A stretch of DNA of 64,000 nt, from NCBI GenBank assembly GCA_020637445.1, contig JACJVZ010000001.1, forward strand, positions 186,001-250,000, read 5' to 3'. Below the pieces are notes generated by a model, which was given only the letters and a program-made list of their open reading frames with translations, ran no database searches and had not been told where the DNA came from. The stretch is from Calditrichota bacterium. Its GTDB lineage: Bacteria; Electryoneota; RPQS01. Positions 44,394 through 54,124 of this stretch are shown here, in pieces; the stretch's first letter is position 1; every line of letters begins with the position of its first letter. The translations under genes and the position numbers were made by a program.

Positions 44394-44963
44394 TTGTCCA
44401 CACCTTTTCCGTTTCCACAGCCGGACATTACTTCGGACCGTCTCTCGCTCAGAAGATTTCGAGCAAGTGACGCCGCGGACATGTTTGCCTATACGTCCGA
44501 CGATGAAGTTACGCGTTTTCTGTCATGGAACTCACATTTGTCGGTTGATGACGCCGTTCAATACATTGATTCCATGACACAAGCGTACATAAACGGCGAC
44601 TGGCCCGCATGGGGAATCGAACTTGTGGCCGAGTCGAAGTTGGTTGGCTCGATTTCCCTTCGGAACTACTCGTCTCTTCACAAACAGGCGGAGCTAAGCT
44701 ACGTCATGAACCGCGCTTTCGGCGGCCGCGGAATTATGAGCGAGGCTGTCGACCGAATCGTCAGATACTGTTTTGACGAACTTGATCTTGAGCGAGTGGA
44801 AGCCAGATGTATGACGGACAACTTTGCGTCTGAGCGCGTAATGCAGAAAACCGGAATGAGCCCCGAGGGTATTTTGCGCAGACACCAATGGATCAAAGGC
44901 CGGTTCCACGATTTCAAGATATACTCGATCTTACGAGAAGAGTATCTTGCGCGGCGTTCTTAG
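44394..44963 (+). CDS. GNAT family N-acetyltransferase (RimJ/RimL-like)
   Basis: The TTG at 44394 is preceded by AAGGAGG at 5-nt spacing, so I prefer it to the in-frame ATG at 44373, whose codons would be the SD itself. 189 residues: TSDRLSLRRFRASDAADMFAY, AELSYVMNRAFGGRGIMSEAV (acetyl-CoA loop), ARCMTDNFASERVMQKTGM and EGILRRHQWIKGRFHD are RimJ/RimL-type. It lies 38 nt before the sugar-biosynthesis genes and might acetylate the amino sugar, but the family usually acts on protein N-termini or antibiotics. Confidence 0.88.
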   Translation: MSTPFPFPQPDITSDRLSLRRFRASDAADMFAYTSDDEVTRFLSWNSHLSVDDAVQYIDSMTQAYINGDWPAWGIELVAESKLVGSISLRNYSSLHKQAELSYVMNRAFGGRGIMSEAVDRIVRYCFDELDLERVEARCMTDNFASERVMQKTGMSPEGILRRHQWIKGRFHDFKIYSILREEYLARRS

Positions 44964-45001
44964 CCTCAAAAGATTTGCAATCAACACCAAGGATATATTG
45001 A

Positions 45002-45415
45002 ATGACAAGCAGCGAAAATCCGTTCATAGATCTTCCCAAGATACCCGACGCGCGCGGAAACCTCACGTTCATCGAAGGCGAGAAACACATTCCGTTTTCA
45101 ATTCGCCGCGTGTTTTATTTATATGATGTTCCGGGCGGCGCCACGCGCGCGGGACACGCATTGAAAACTTGCCATCAGTTCCTGATAGCGATGTCGGGCA
45201 GCTTTGACGTCGTGCTCGATGACGGCCGGCAGAAGAAGCGCTATCAACTGAACCGTTCGTATTACGGTTTACATATTCCGCCGCGCATCTGGAGGGAAAT
45301 CGACAATTTTTCTTCCGGCTCCGTATGTCTGGTACTTGCATCTGAAGGCTATGCAGAAGATGCCTACTACCGCGAATACGAGGAGTTCTTGCAGGCCATC
45401 CGCACTGGAGAGTGA
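45002..45415 (+). CDS. FdtA/QdtA-like dTDP-sugar 3,4-ketoisomerase (cupin)
   Basis: 137 residues, close to the family size. Family blocks: DARGNLTFIEG, PFSIRRVFYLYDVPGG, SGSFDVVLDDG, PPRIWREIDNFSSGSVCLVLAS. The enzyme class converts dTDP-4-keto-6-deoxyglucose to the 3-keto isomer. The usual RGxHAHK block reads RAGHALK here, so the second His, which contributes to catalysis in FdtA, is Leu; activity or specificity may be changed. The aminotransferase that uses its product starts at its stop codon. Confidence 0.85.
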   Translation: MTSSENPFIDLPKIPDARGNLTFIEGEKHIPFSIRRVFYLYDVPGGATRAGHALKTCHQFLIAMSGSFDVVLDDGRQKKRYQLNRSYYGLHIPPRIWREIDNFSSGSVCLVLASEGYAEDAYYREYEEFLQAIRTGE

Positions 45416-46530
45416 TGAAAGTACCGTTTCTTGACTTGCATGCCACCTACCGGGAATTGAAGCCGCAGCTCCACGATGCGTTCGAACGCGTCATGGACGG
45501 AGGGTGGTACATTCTTGGAGCAGAAGTGGAGGCCTTTGAAAAGGAATTCGCGGAGTACAGCGAAGTCAAACATTGCGTCGGCGTCGGCAACGGCCTTGAA
45601 GCGTTGCATTTGCTGTTGCGCGCGGCGGGAATTGGCGCCGGAGACGAGGTCATCGTTCCTTCCAACACGTACATTGCCACGTGGCTTGCCGTTTCGCAGG
45701 CGGGCGCCGTTCCGATTCCCGTGGAACCGGATGAAAAGACGTACAATATTGATTCCTCATTGATCGAGCAAGCGATTGCTCCGAGAACAAAAGCGATTCT
45801 CGCGGTGCATCTTTACGGACAACCGGCGAACATGAACGCAATCTCCGAAGTCGCGAAACGATTCAATCTCCGACTTTTCGAAGACACGGCGCAGTCGCAC
45901 GGCGCGCGCTGCGGTGGCCAAATGACCGGATCGTTCGGCGACGGCGCCGGATGCAGTTTTTATCCCGGGAAAAACCTTGGTGCCTACGGCGATGCCGGGT
46001 GTGTTACGACGAACGACGATCAGCTTGCGGATGCCGTTCGCGTCATGCGCAACTATGGTTCGCGAGTAAAGTATTACAACGAAGTCAAAGGGTACAACTC
46101 GCGGCTTGATCCGTTGCAAGCCGGCCTGCTGCGCGTTAGGCTTCCAAAAAATGAAGAGTGGAACGCGCGTCGGCGTCGTATCGCGGAGCGCTACTCAAAA
46201 GAGCTCGGCGAGGTAAGTGGTTTAACGCTTCCTCATGTTCCTATGTGGGCGGAGCCGTCTTGGCACTTGTATGTAGTGCTCCATCCCCGGCGAGATGAGC
46301 TTCAGAAAGCTCTCGCAAACGACGGAGTCGGCACTTTGATTCACTATCCGGTCCCGCCTCATCTGTCCGGCGCGTACGCCGATATGGGATTTCAGCAAGG
46401 CTCGTTTCCCATCGCAGAGAAGATTGCCAACGAAGTGCTGAGTCTTCCCATCGGGCCGCATCTTGACGACGCGTCCGTGGATTATGTAATTGAAAGCGTG
46501 CGCAGAAACTGCAAAACTCTCCGCTCATGA
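45415..46530 (+). CDS. DegT/DnrJ/EryC1/StrS family sugar aminotransferase (FdtB/QdtB-like)
   Basis: ATG at 45415 shares one base with the previous stop (TGATG); GTG at 45412 is an alternative. 371 residues. PLP-enzyme blocks: VGVGNGLEALHLLLRA, EVIVPSNTYIATWLA, FEDTAQSHGA, and SFYPGKNLGAYGDAG with the Schiff-base Lys (~182), then RNYGS and NSRLDPLQAG. Coupled with the FdtA-like isomerase, it probably makes a dTDP-3-amino-3,6-dideoxyhexose for a surface glycan. Confidence 0.92.
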   Translation: MKVPFLDLHATYRELKPQLHDAFERVMDGGWYILGAEVEAFEKEFAEYSEVKHCVGVGNGLEALHLLLRAAGIGAGDEVIVPSNTYIATWLAVSQAGAVPIPVEPDEKTYNIDSSLIEQAIAPRTKAILAVHLYGQPANMNAISEVAKRFNLRLFEDTAQSHGARCGGQMTGSFGDGAGCSFYPGKNLGAYGDAGCVTTNDDQLADAVRVMRNYGSRVKYYNEVKGYNSRLDPLQAGLLRVRLPKNEEWNARRRRIAERYSKELGEVSGLTLPHVPMWAEPSWHLYVVLHPRRDELQKALANDGVGTLIHYPVPPHLSGAYADMGFQQGSFPIAEKIANEVLSLPIGPHLDDASVDYVIESVRRNCKTLRS

Positions 46531-47450
46531 AGAAACTCTCAATCGTCGTTCCAGTCTACTATAACGAAGGTTCGCTGCCGCATCTTTACGATGAGATAAC
46601 GCGGCTTGAAGGAATGCTTCGTGAACAGGAGATGGAGCTTGAGCTCATCATGGTCGATGACGGAAGCAAGGATCAATCATATGCGAAGCTCAAGGAAATA
46701 CAGACGAAGCGTCCCGCAACGCGCGTCATCAAACTGGCGCGCAATTTCGGATCGTATCATGCGATCAAAGCAGGTTTAGGCTTAGTCACGGGCGATTGCT
46801 TTACATATCTCGCGGCTGACTTGCAGGATCCGCCTGAGCTGATACTCGAAATGGTCCAACGCTGGCAAAAGGGAACAAAATATATCGTGTGCACGCGCGC
46901 AGACCGCAAAGATCCCGCAACTTCAAAGCTGTTCGCCGGACTTTACTACAGGCTGCTTCGCGCGGCGGTTATCAAGGACTATCCGGAAGGCGGATTCGAT
47001 CTTGCGTTGATGGACCGGACAATGCTGCCCTATTTGCTTTCGAGCGGACGCAACATCAACCTCGCGCTGTTTGCCTTCTGGCTCGGATTCAAGCCCGAAT
47101 ACATTCCGTACCAGCGTCGCGAACGTAAACATGGGAAGTCCCGCTGGACATTTTCCAAGAAGTTTACGCTGTTTCTCGATTCGATGCTCGGCTTTTCGAT
47201 TGTTCCCATCCGCGCGATTTCGTTCATTGGGCTGATCGTTTCGCTTCTGAGCTTTGCTTATGGCATCTTTGTCGTGATCAGCGCGCTGCTCGGCAAGATT
47301 CCGATTCGCGGATTTTCCGCGACGATTGCATTGACGTCGTTCTTGCTCGGCATTGTTATTCTGATGCTTGGTATCATCGGCGAGTATGTATGGCGAATTC
47401 ACACCGAAGTCAGCAAACGTCCCGAGTATGTCATCGAGGAGGTGTCATGA
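46527..47450 (+). CDS. GT2 polyprenyl-phosphate glycosyltransferase (GtrB/ArnC-like)
   Basis: 307 residues, overlaps the aminotransferase by 4 nt. GT-A domain motifs: VVPVYYNEGSL, MVDDGSKDQS, ADLQDPPE, GFDLALMDR and RRERKHGKSRW. Two C-terminal membrane segments (~228-250 and ~265-288). Members load a sugar onto undecaprenyl phosphate on the cytoplasmic side. The overlapping GT-C gene downstream likely uses the product. Confidence 0.93.
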   Translation: MKKLSIVVPVYYNEGSLPHLYDEITRLEGMLREQEMELELIMVDDGSKDQSYAKLKEIQTKRPATRVIKLARNFGSYHAIKAGLGLVTGDCFTYLAADLQDPPELILEMVQRWQKGTKYIVCTRADRKDPATSKLFAGLYYRLLRAAVIKDYPEGGFDLALMDRTMLPYLLSSGRNINLALFAFWLGFKPEYIPYQRRERKHGKSRWTFSKKFTLFLDSMLGFSIVPIRAISFIGLIVSLLSFAYGIFVVISALLGKIPIRGFSATIALTSFLLGIVILMLGIIGEYVWRIHTEVSKRPEYVIEEVS

Positions 47451-49123
47451 CGGAATGGACAAGCCTGCGCCGCGACTCCGGGCGCATCCTTGACTATGTT
47501 CTCCTGACGGCGATGTGGGCGGTCATGACTTGGATCGCAAATCCGATTGCCAATATTCCACTGAACGATGATTGGACCTATGCGGTCTCCGTGAAAGCGC
47601 TCGTCGAAGACGGTCGTTTTTTCTTTTTAACGGAGTGGGCGAACAAGACTCTGGTCGCGCATGTCTTATGGGGTGCGCTTTTTTGTTTGCCTTTTGGATT
47701 CTCATACAACGCACTCAGAGTCTCGCAGCTCGCAGCCGGGTTAATCGGCATCTTTGCGCTCTATAAACTGTGTCTTGAGTTAGGGGCGTCGCGCAGAGTT
47801 GCCCTGCTATGCGCGGCGACGCTGCTGGCCAACCCGCTTTATTTTCAGATTGCCAATTCATTCATGACCGACATCGATTTTACAGCGTTTACGACGTTGG
47901 CGGTGCTATGGATTGTTCGCGGACTATTTAGAAGAGCTTCTGCTTGGACAATCACAGGTTGGACTCTGCTCGTGCTCACTGTGTGGGTACGGGAATTGGC
48001 TGCGATGATTCCGGCGGGATATGCGGCGTTCAAGGTTTACGTGGAGGGATTTAGGCGAAGCGCCATTGCCAAGGCGATTTTGCCCGGCATTGTCATCCTG
48101 ATCTTGCTGATTATTCACCAGAAAGTCATGGTGGAGTGGCTCGGATTTCCGAATCTGGACAACCCGCGCACGAACGCCGGAGCAAACAAGCTCATGGAGA
48201 AACCGCTAAGGTTCTTCATGAATATACCCGGACGGACCGTTCACCTATTCCTCTACATTGGTTTGTATTCGTTGCCGTTTGTACCGTGGATGAGAACCAA
48301 AACTGAGAATAGGCATGCGCACAAAGTCGGGGTCATCGCCGCGACGGCGTTTGCAGTATTGATGGTAATTGGGATGTTCATGCGGGGCATGATAATGCCG
48401 CTTTTGAACAATTCGCTCGGAAGTATCGGGCTCGGACCCTTCACTTTGCGCGACGCGTTTCTTCTTCATCTTCCCAATCTGCCCACAGGTCCCGTATGGC
48501 CATGGGTAATTGTGACTCTTGTCGGGCTGTGGGCAGGTGCGAAAGTAGTTCAGTTCGTTGTAACATTGCTCTTTGACGTGTGTGTGAAATCGAAGGAGAA
48601 GCGAGCTGAGCCTCGCCGGGCCTTGACATTCTTCCTGCTCGCTGCGACGGCGTTCTACAGTTTGTTGATGGTGACGAGCGGGTTCTATGATCGCTACCTG
48701 CTAATCTACATACCGATGACAGCCGCTCTTTTCGCGTTGAACTCCGAAAATGTTGTTAACCACGTCAAGTCGTTGACCGTATTCTCATACGTCGTGATCG
48801 GTTTCTTTTGCATATACGGGGCACTTTCGACGCATGACTACATCTCATGGAATCGCGTTCGTTGGGAACTTGTGGGCAAACTCACGAATCAAATGGGAGT
48901 AACTCCGCAGCAGCTCGACGGCGGCTACGAAGTAAACGGAAGTCTGAATTTCCTGCAAGAAAAGACAATGTCTGACGACAAGAGTTGGTGGTGGGTGACA
49001 GATGACGAATATATGATTACCTTCGGCGCGGTACCGGGATACGAGATTATCGAAAAGCGGCCGTTTCCTAACTACATGTTTGGCGACGATGCTTCAGTCT
49101 GTATTCTGAAGAGAGTCGAATAG
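47447..49123 (+). CDS. GT-C (GT39/ArnT-like) membrane glycosyltransferase
   Basis: ATG at 47447 overlaps the GT2 stop by 4 nt, with GAGGAGGTG upstream; the frame is open earlier but would overlap GT2 more. 558 residues with about 11-12 membrane segments. The first periplasmic loop has the acidic pair typical of GT-C enzymes (NIPLNDDWTYAVSVKALVEDG). The C-terminal soluble part (~460-558) carries a DDKSWWWVTDDEYM stretch. It probably transfers a polyprenyl-phosphate-linked sugar to a lipid, glycan or protein acceptor in the periplasm. Confidence 0.85.
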   Translation: MTEWTSLRRDSGRILDYVLLTAMWAVMTWIANPIANIPLNDDWTYAVSVKALVEDGRFFFLTEWANKTLVAHVLWGALFCLPFGFSYNALRVSQLAAGLIGIFALYKLCLELGASRRVALLCAATLLANPLYFQIANSFMTDIDFTAFTTLAVLWIVRGLFRRASAWTITGWTLLVLTVWVRELAAMIPAGYAAFKVYVEGFRRSAIAKAILPGIVILILLIIHQKVMVEWLGFPNLDNPRTNAGANKLMEKPLRFFMNIPGRTVHLFLYIGLYSLPFVPWMRTKTENRHAHKVGVIAATAFAVLMVIGMFMRGMIMPLLNNSLGSIGLGPFTLRDAFLLHLPNLPTGPVWPWVIVTLVGLWAGAKVVQFVVTLLFDVCVKSKEKRAEPRRALTFFLLAATAFYSLLMVTSGFYDRYLLIYIPMTAALFALNSENVVNHVKSLTVFSYVVIGFFCIYGALSTHDYISWNRVRWELVGKLTNQMGVTPQQLDGGYEVNGSLNFLQEKTMSDDKSWWWVTDDEYMITFGAVPGYEIIEKRPFPNYMFGDDASVCILKRVE

Positions 49124-49146
49124 TCTGCGCCAGCCGCACGATAAAG

Positions 49147-49175
49147 AAAAGGGTCTGCATAGCGCAGACCCTTTT
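49147..49175. terminator. Bidirectional terminator between glycan operon and hydrolase-like gene
   Basis: AAAAGGGTCTGC (49147-49158) pairs with GCAGACCCTTTT (49164-49175 region); A and T runs on opposite sides serve both convergent genes. Confidence 0.88.
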
Positions 49176-49194
49176 TGTGTCAAACACGAAAACG

Positions 49195-52014
49195 TTAGTT
49201 TTTCGGGATCACGAGTTTTGAAGCCGCGCTGTTAACGAGCGGCAAGACAATAAGCTCATCGGCCGACAGTTTACCGAAGAGTTCAGGATCGAGATAAAAC
49301 TGTGTTTGGTCGCCCGGCACCGTTGCAACCAGAGTTTGCTCCCGGCGCGACAAGTCACCCGGTACTGCTTTGTGGATCTGATAGGAGTCCGCGTCTGCAA
49401 CGGGCGGCCAAGTAATAAGTTGACCGTCGATCGTCGGGACGATGACGTGCGCGTCAATACGAACTCTTGCGTCGTCGCTTGAACTCGCCGCAGGAAGCAC
49501 GGCTGAAAACACTCGTGTTGGAGCTTCCGGCGGAAGTCTCCGCGTTTGGTCGCGGTTGTCCGTCGCAGTGTAATAATACTCGAGGCTTGTCGCGTTCTGC
49601 GGCGTGATCAACTGCGACGTGTAGAAGCGCGGGCCGCTTGCCGTTGGAACAATCGTAGTCCACGTACCGCCCGGCGAGAAACGGAACGTGAGCAATTTCG
49701 AAGTGATATAGATTGGGTCAGGTATAGCGAACGAATCACTCCACATCTCAGCGGTCAAGAAGACAGTGTCCGGTCTGACAGTGTATCGCACAGGTTCATG
49801 GATAAAATACGGACCTAAGTTCCAACCCATACTTGCAAACTCAGGAAGTCCGATATAATTGCCCAAAGCCCAATCGTACATTTCGAATCCCACACAATTG
49901 CTTGCGCGGTGCGCGGCTTCCGCTCCCTCGAGAGCAAGTCTTATGGAGCTGGCGCCGTAATAACTCATGATTGCGTTGTGGCCCTGCGCATTCATGTAGG
50001 CGAAGCTCGAATCGAAGTTCGTGCTGTAGTCGGTCATCATCATGATCTCGACGTACGGACTTAGTTCGGGCAAAGAGCCGATCGTCCAAGGAGAGGTCGT
50101 GATCGGATGAGCGCGATTGTCTTTCACCCAAATGTCAAACGCGTCTCCATAACTGCGCACGAACATGCCCGGTCTTCGCGCTTGCACGATATCGTACATT
50201 TGATCGACGTAAGAGCCGACCAATTGACCGGGCGACAATCCGCGGCTCGTGCACCCTTGATCGTAGCCGGCCATCGAGACTTCGTTGATGTGGATCTTTA
50301 TTCCGTTGGGCGCGAGTGTCGAATCCAAATTGCGAATCTGGTCCTGATAGTATTCAAGCGGCTCGAGCATACTCCAACAAACCGTCTCGCGAGCACCTTG
50401 ATACTGAATCGCGGAGTACCAGTCCAAGCTAACTTGATTTCCGACGGCCAATGCTCCTCCGCTCACGCGCGAAATACGCGGACCCGTAATATACCGGTCG
50501 TAGTTTGTAGCACCGGTCTCGACTATTGTGTAGTCCGCGCCTTCGGTCATCAGAATGTGTCCGGGTTCCTTGTAAACTTCGACCGGCGTGTCGTCGCGTC
50601 TAAGCATATTCATCGGTCCGACATTTTCAATCGTGACGTCGTCAATCCACAGAGAACCGGAGCTGTATTCTTCGGGGCCAATCCAAATGGACGCGGTATC
50701 GAGATTGTAGGTGGAGAACACAAAAGTGCCCTCCGTCCAATCTGTCGTCGTCGGAATTCCGATACGGTTGTTGATGAAATGATTGTTAATTGGTTCGTCG
50801 CCAAGGACAAGGAGTCGAAGTCGGCCGTGAAAACTTGAGGTCTTGTACCAGAAGTGAAGTCGCATGAGCCGGTTCGCCCCGAAATGCATACGCTGATGCA
50901 CGGTGCGGTCTAACTCGTAACCGGATGACATATTGTACCAGCGCAGCGAAGAAGAGCCGGAATGCTTATAAGAGACGTCCCGTGAAAGCAGCGAGTAACC
51001 AGCCGTTGGATACATCGTCCAACCGTTGGGAATATTTCCGGTGAACGTCTCAAATCCTCCGTTGTTCACAGTGATTCCGTATGAAACAGGAGAGAACTGA
51101 GTCGTGCCGACCGTCATCGGCATGTCAATTATGGGAATGCCTTCCTGCCAGCATTTCTCAAGCACACGCAGCGCGGTCTGATCGGTGCCGAAAGTCAAAA
51201 ATTGCCCGCGCCGCGCAAGTTTCGCGCGCAACAGCAGCGCGTGCGAAAGTGCGAAGTCACTGCGAACTGCGTGGCCGCCGTCCGGATCATTCCATTCAAT
51301 CTCATCCATCTTACAGGCATAAGCCCAGTTGAACAAGGAATCGCAGTAGTCGTATTGCGATTGAATTCGCACGGACGAATTAACGGTGCACACTCGTTTG
51401 GGGAAATCCGGCCAATCTCTCACGTATGCTCGGTCAATCGTCGTCTGTCCGAAAACTTCCCCCATGAGTTCCAATAGGGAAAATAAGCCCCACTCCATAC
51501 CGAGATGGTCGTAGCCTGCCAGGAACGTGTTGTTTGCTCCGACAAGCAATTGATATTCTTCCTCGTGAGTAAGTACCCCCATTCCCGGAATCTGAGAATC
51601 CAAGAGCGAGTCAACCAATGCGGGGAACCGTTGCGGAGTTCCCAACCACAAAGCGTAACCTTGTCCTTGCCACTGCGAATACGGTACGACCGTGAGCGGA
51701 ATTCCCATCTTCGCCGTAAACTGAGCGATTGCTTCATCCCGCACGTAAGCCTCGACCACGTTCGGATTGTCAGGCATGACCAGAGTCAGTGCGCCATCGA
51801 CAACAACAGGAGTTACGGCCAGCGATCCCATCTGTTGTGGCCGGGGTTTGATATCTTCCAAAGCGGCCGTTGAAACTTGTGTTGACGAGAACACAATCAG
51901 CATCGTGAGCAACGCAGCCGGCACTGGAACATGAGTGCACAGGTAAGCCCGCAATCCAAGAATGCGAAAAGTCGTGCAAAGGTGATCGGATCGAGTGGCG
52001 GGGTTGTGCTTCAT
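49195..52014 (-). CDS. Secreted glycoside-hydrolase-like protein with inserted carbohydrate-binding domain
   Basis: 939 residues. Signal sequence with hydrophobic core ~30-44 (to STA, ~50). Residues ~65-190 resemble the GH20/GH84-type N-terminal domain (GYALWLGTPQRF, EEYQLLVGANNTFLAGYDHLGMEWGLFSLLELM), followed by WPDFPKR and a barrel-like region. Residues ~316-466 look like an inserted CBM4/9-type module (NNGGFETFTGNIPNGW...WIDDVTIENVG) in that region. Later HINEVSMAG and VGFEMYDWALGNYI may belong to the barrel. Two Ig/FN3-like domains end the protein. I cannot name catalytic residues or a substrate, so the enzyme call is tentative. Confidence 0.65.
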   Translation of the reverse strand: MKHNPATRSDHLCTTFRILGLRAYLCTHVPVPAALLTMLIVFSSTQVSTAALEDIKPRPQQMGSLAVTPVVVDGALTLVMPDNPNVVEAYVRDEAIAQFTAKMGIPLTVVPYSQWQGQGYALWLGTPQRFPALVDSLLDSQIPGMGVLTHEEEYQLLVGANNTFLAGYDHLGMEWGLFSLLELMGEVFGQTTIDRAYVRDWPDFPKRVCTVNSSVRIQSQYDYCDSLFNWAYACKMDEIEWNDPDGGHAVRSDFALSHALLLRAKLARRGQFLTFGTDQTALRVLEKCWQEGIPIIDMPMTVGTTQFSPVSYGITVNNGGFETFTGNIPNGWTMYPTAGYSLLSRDVSYKHSGSSSLRWYNMSSGYELDRTVHQRMHFGANRLMRLHFWYKTSSFHGRLRLLVLGDEPINNHFINNRIGIPTTTDWTEGTFVFSTYNLDTASIWIGPEEYSSGSLWIDDVTIENVGPMNMLRRDDTPVEVYKEPGHILMTEGADYTIVETGATNYDRYITGPRISRVSGGALAVGNQVSLDWYSAIQYQGARETVCWSMLEPLEYYQDQIRNLDSTLAPNGIKIHINEVSMAGYDQGCTSRGLSPGQLVGSYVDQMYDIVQARRPGMFVRSYGDAFDIWVKDNRAHPITTSPWTIGSLPELSPYVEIMMMTDYSTNFDSSFAYMNAQGHNAIMSYYGASSIRLALEGAEAAHRASNCVGFEMYDWALGNYIGLPEFASMGWNLGPYFIHEPVRYTVRPDTVFLTAEMWSDSFAIPDPIYITSKLLTFRFSPGGTWTTIVPTASGPRFYTSQLITPQNATSLEYYYTATDNRDQTRRLPPEAPTRVFSAVLPAASSSDDARVRIDAHVIVPTIDGQLITWPPVADADSYQIHKAVPGDLSRREQTLVATVPGDQTQFYLDPELFGKLSADELIVLPLVNSAASKLVIPKN

Positions 52015-52380
52015 TTTGTCTATATGGGATAAGGATGGTCAGTAATATACGAACTATGCCCGTCGAAGTCCACGGACTCACGGCATGAAATTCGGAGTTT
52101 CGCCTGATGAAATCCTGCAACAGTCGTGCCGGGCAAAAGGTAGATTTGTAGGTTAAGTCAGGATTCGTATGATGCCACATTAAGCAAATAGAATCAACAT
52201 GTTAAAAGTGTATTTAGATCTATTTCGAGTGGTCAGGACTCTTTTTAATGAAGTCTCGCCTGTTGCGGATGGACGACCTTTCCGAAGCGCCTAAACTTGA
52301 AACTCTGCCGTAAGTGAAATATATTGAATCTTCATAATGGACAATGATCATTCATAAATCCTATACAAGCAAGCAAATCC
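52015..52380. other. Divergent intergenic region
   Basis: It holds the promoters of the hydrolase-like gene and of the POT gene. A 10-bp palindrome AATGATCATT lies at 52343-52352, about 30 nt before the POT start. No gene was recognised. Confidence 0.4.
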
Positions 52381-53862
52381 ATGACTACAACTGAAACAGC
52401 AGGCCGCTCACTCTTCGGATTCCGCATGGGCTATTGGATGCTCTGCGTCATTGAGATGTTCGAGCGCATGGCCTACTTCACGGTCCGCAGCGTCGTCGCG
52501 GTTTATATCATGCAGGCCGACGACCCCGGCGGTTTGCACTTTACGGCCGCCGACAAGGGCACCATCTTCGCATGGTGGTTCGTCTTCCAATCCGTCTTGC
52601 CTATGTTCACGGGCGGCTATGCGGATCGATATGGTTACAAGAAAACCATCTTCTTCTCGGTAACCATGAATATCATCGGCTTTGTGATGATGGCCTACTT
52701 GCGGACGTTCTGGGGTTTCTTCGGCGGCGTGCTCGTATTGGCAACGGGAACCGCATTCTTCAAACCCGGTCTGCAAGGATCGCTCGCACAAAACCTCGAC
52801 AAGACAAATTCGTCCGTCGGTTGGGGAATCTTCTATTGGATCGTCAACGTCGGAGCATTTATCGCGCATCCGCTCGCGGGCGTATTGCAAGTGGACATCG
52901 GATGGAAAGCGGTGTTCTTGGGCGCCGCAATGTTCACGGCGTTCAACTACATCATGCTCTTCACGTTCAAGGATTTTGATTCGAAGGCAGACAAAACCGA
53001 GGGCCCGATTCATGTCTTTGTTCGAACGATAAAGAACATCTTTGAACCTCGATTGCTTGCGTGGCTGGGAATCATGTCCTGTTTCTGGCTGATGATGTAC
53101 CAGTTGTGGGATTTGCATCCTAATTTTCTAACTGACTGGGTGGACAGTTCGAGTGTGGCGAGCTTCTTGCCAGGCTTCATGTCCCACGAAACGGATCGCG
53201 GACTGCAAGTCTTGCAACAGAACATGCTGGCTCTCAATTCGCTTTTGATCGTATTGTTCATGATTCCGGTTTCGTGGGTTGTGCGCAGGCTCCGTACGCT
53301 TGAATCCATGGTGATCGGCATGCTCGTCGCCACGCTCGGCGTCATCGTCGCGGGGTTCACGGGCAGCGGTTGGGTATTTCTGCTTGGCGTCGTGTTCTTT
53401 AGCTCGGGTGAAATGCTCACGGGTCCGAAAAAGAACGAGTACCTCGGTCTGATCGCGCCGGAAGGGAAGAAGGGTCTTTATCTTGGCTACGTGAACATCC
53501 CCGTCGGAGTGGGTGGATTTATTGGATCAAAACTCGCGGGCCATCTCTACGGACACTATGGCGAGAAAGCTGTGCTCGCGCAAAAATATATTCTCCAGCA
53601 CACTCCATTCGGTGACGGCAAAATCTGGAACGGCGATCCAGATACACTGAGCACATTGCTTGGCGTTGAGCGAACCGCCGCCTTCACCAAACTTCAGGAG
53701 TTGACAGGTCTTGACCCGCATCAGGCAACGCAGCTGCTTTGGAATACGTACTCTCCGCAATACGCCGTTTGGATCCCCTTTGCGGCAATCGGAGTCTTTG
53801 CTGTGATTGCACTGATCATTTTCGCCCGCATGGCCAAACGTTGGTCAGACATGAACGCTTGA
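52381..53862 (+). CDS. POT family (PTR2) proton-coupled oligopeptide transporter
   Basis: 493 residues, the usual family size. ExxER motif as E25-M-F-E28-R29, then AYF; loop GGYADRYGYKKT; FKPGLQGSLAQNLDKTNSSVGWGIFYWIVN typical of POTs. Between the last two membrane segments a hydrophilic loop of ~55 residues (FGDGKIWNGDPDTLSTLLGVERTAAF...) is present. It lacks the central insertion found in the POT gene at 12750. Monocistronic. Confidence 0.92.
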   Translation: MTTTETAGRSLFGFRMGYWMLCVIEMFERMAYFTVRSVVAVYIMQADDPGGLHFTAADKGTIFAWWFVFQSVLPMFTGGYADRYGYKKTIFFSVTMNIIGFVMMAYLRTFWGFFGGVLVLATGTAFFKPGLQGSLAQNLDKTNSSVGWGIFYWIVNVGAFIAHPLAGVLQVDIGWKAVFLGAAMFTAFNYIMLFTFKDFDSKADKTEGPIHVFVRTIKNIFEPRLLAWLGIMSCFWLMMYQLWDLHPNFLTDWVDSSSVASFLPGFMSHETDRGLQVLQQNMLALNSLLIVLFMIPVSWVVRRLRTLESMVIGMLVATLGVIVAGFTGSGWVFLLGVVFFSSGEMLTGPKKNEYLGLIAPEGKKGLYLGYVNIPVGVGGFIGSKLAGHLYGHYGEKAVLAQKYILQHTPFGDGKIWNGDPDTLSTLLGVERTAAFTKLQELTGLDPHQATQLLWNTYSPQYAVWIPFAAIGVFAVIALIIFARMAKRWSDMNA

Positions 53863-53884
53863 TGCTTTTTCTTGAATAACAGTG

Positions 53885-53918
53885 AAAGCCCTTGGAGCAA
53901 CCCGAGGGCTTTTGTTTT
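53885..53918 (+). terminator. Terminator after the second POT gene
   Basis: AAAGCCCTTGG (53885-53895) pairs with CCGAGGGCTTT (53902-53912), one wobble, then TGTTTT. The rest of the gap to 54124 shows only ORFs I do not trust. Confidence 0.85.
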
Positions 53919-54124
53919 GACAAGTGCGAACTGTTTTATCCAGTATATCCAGTGGAGTTCCAAACTTGCGCTTTGCACGAAATTGTGTTCAATTTCGGGG
54001 GTCGGAGGCAACACTCGCAATCAAACCTATTCATACTTTTCCTGTCAGCTTCTATACGCATAGTTTTCAATAATAAACAAGCGGATACAACTGACCCAGA
54101 ATCTAAGTTAGTAGGCCATTTTTA

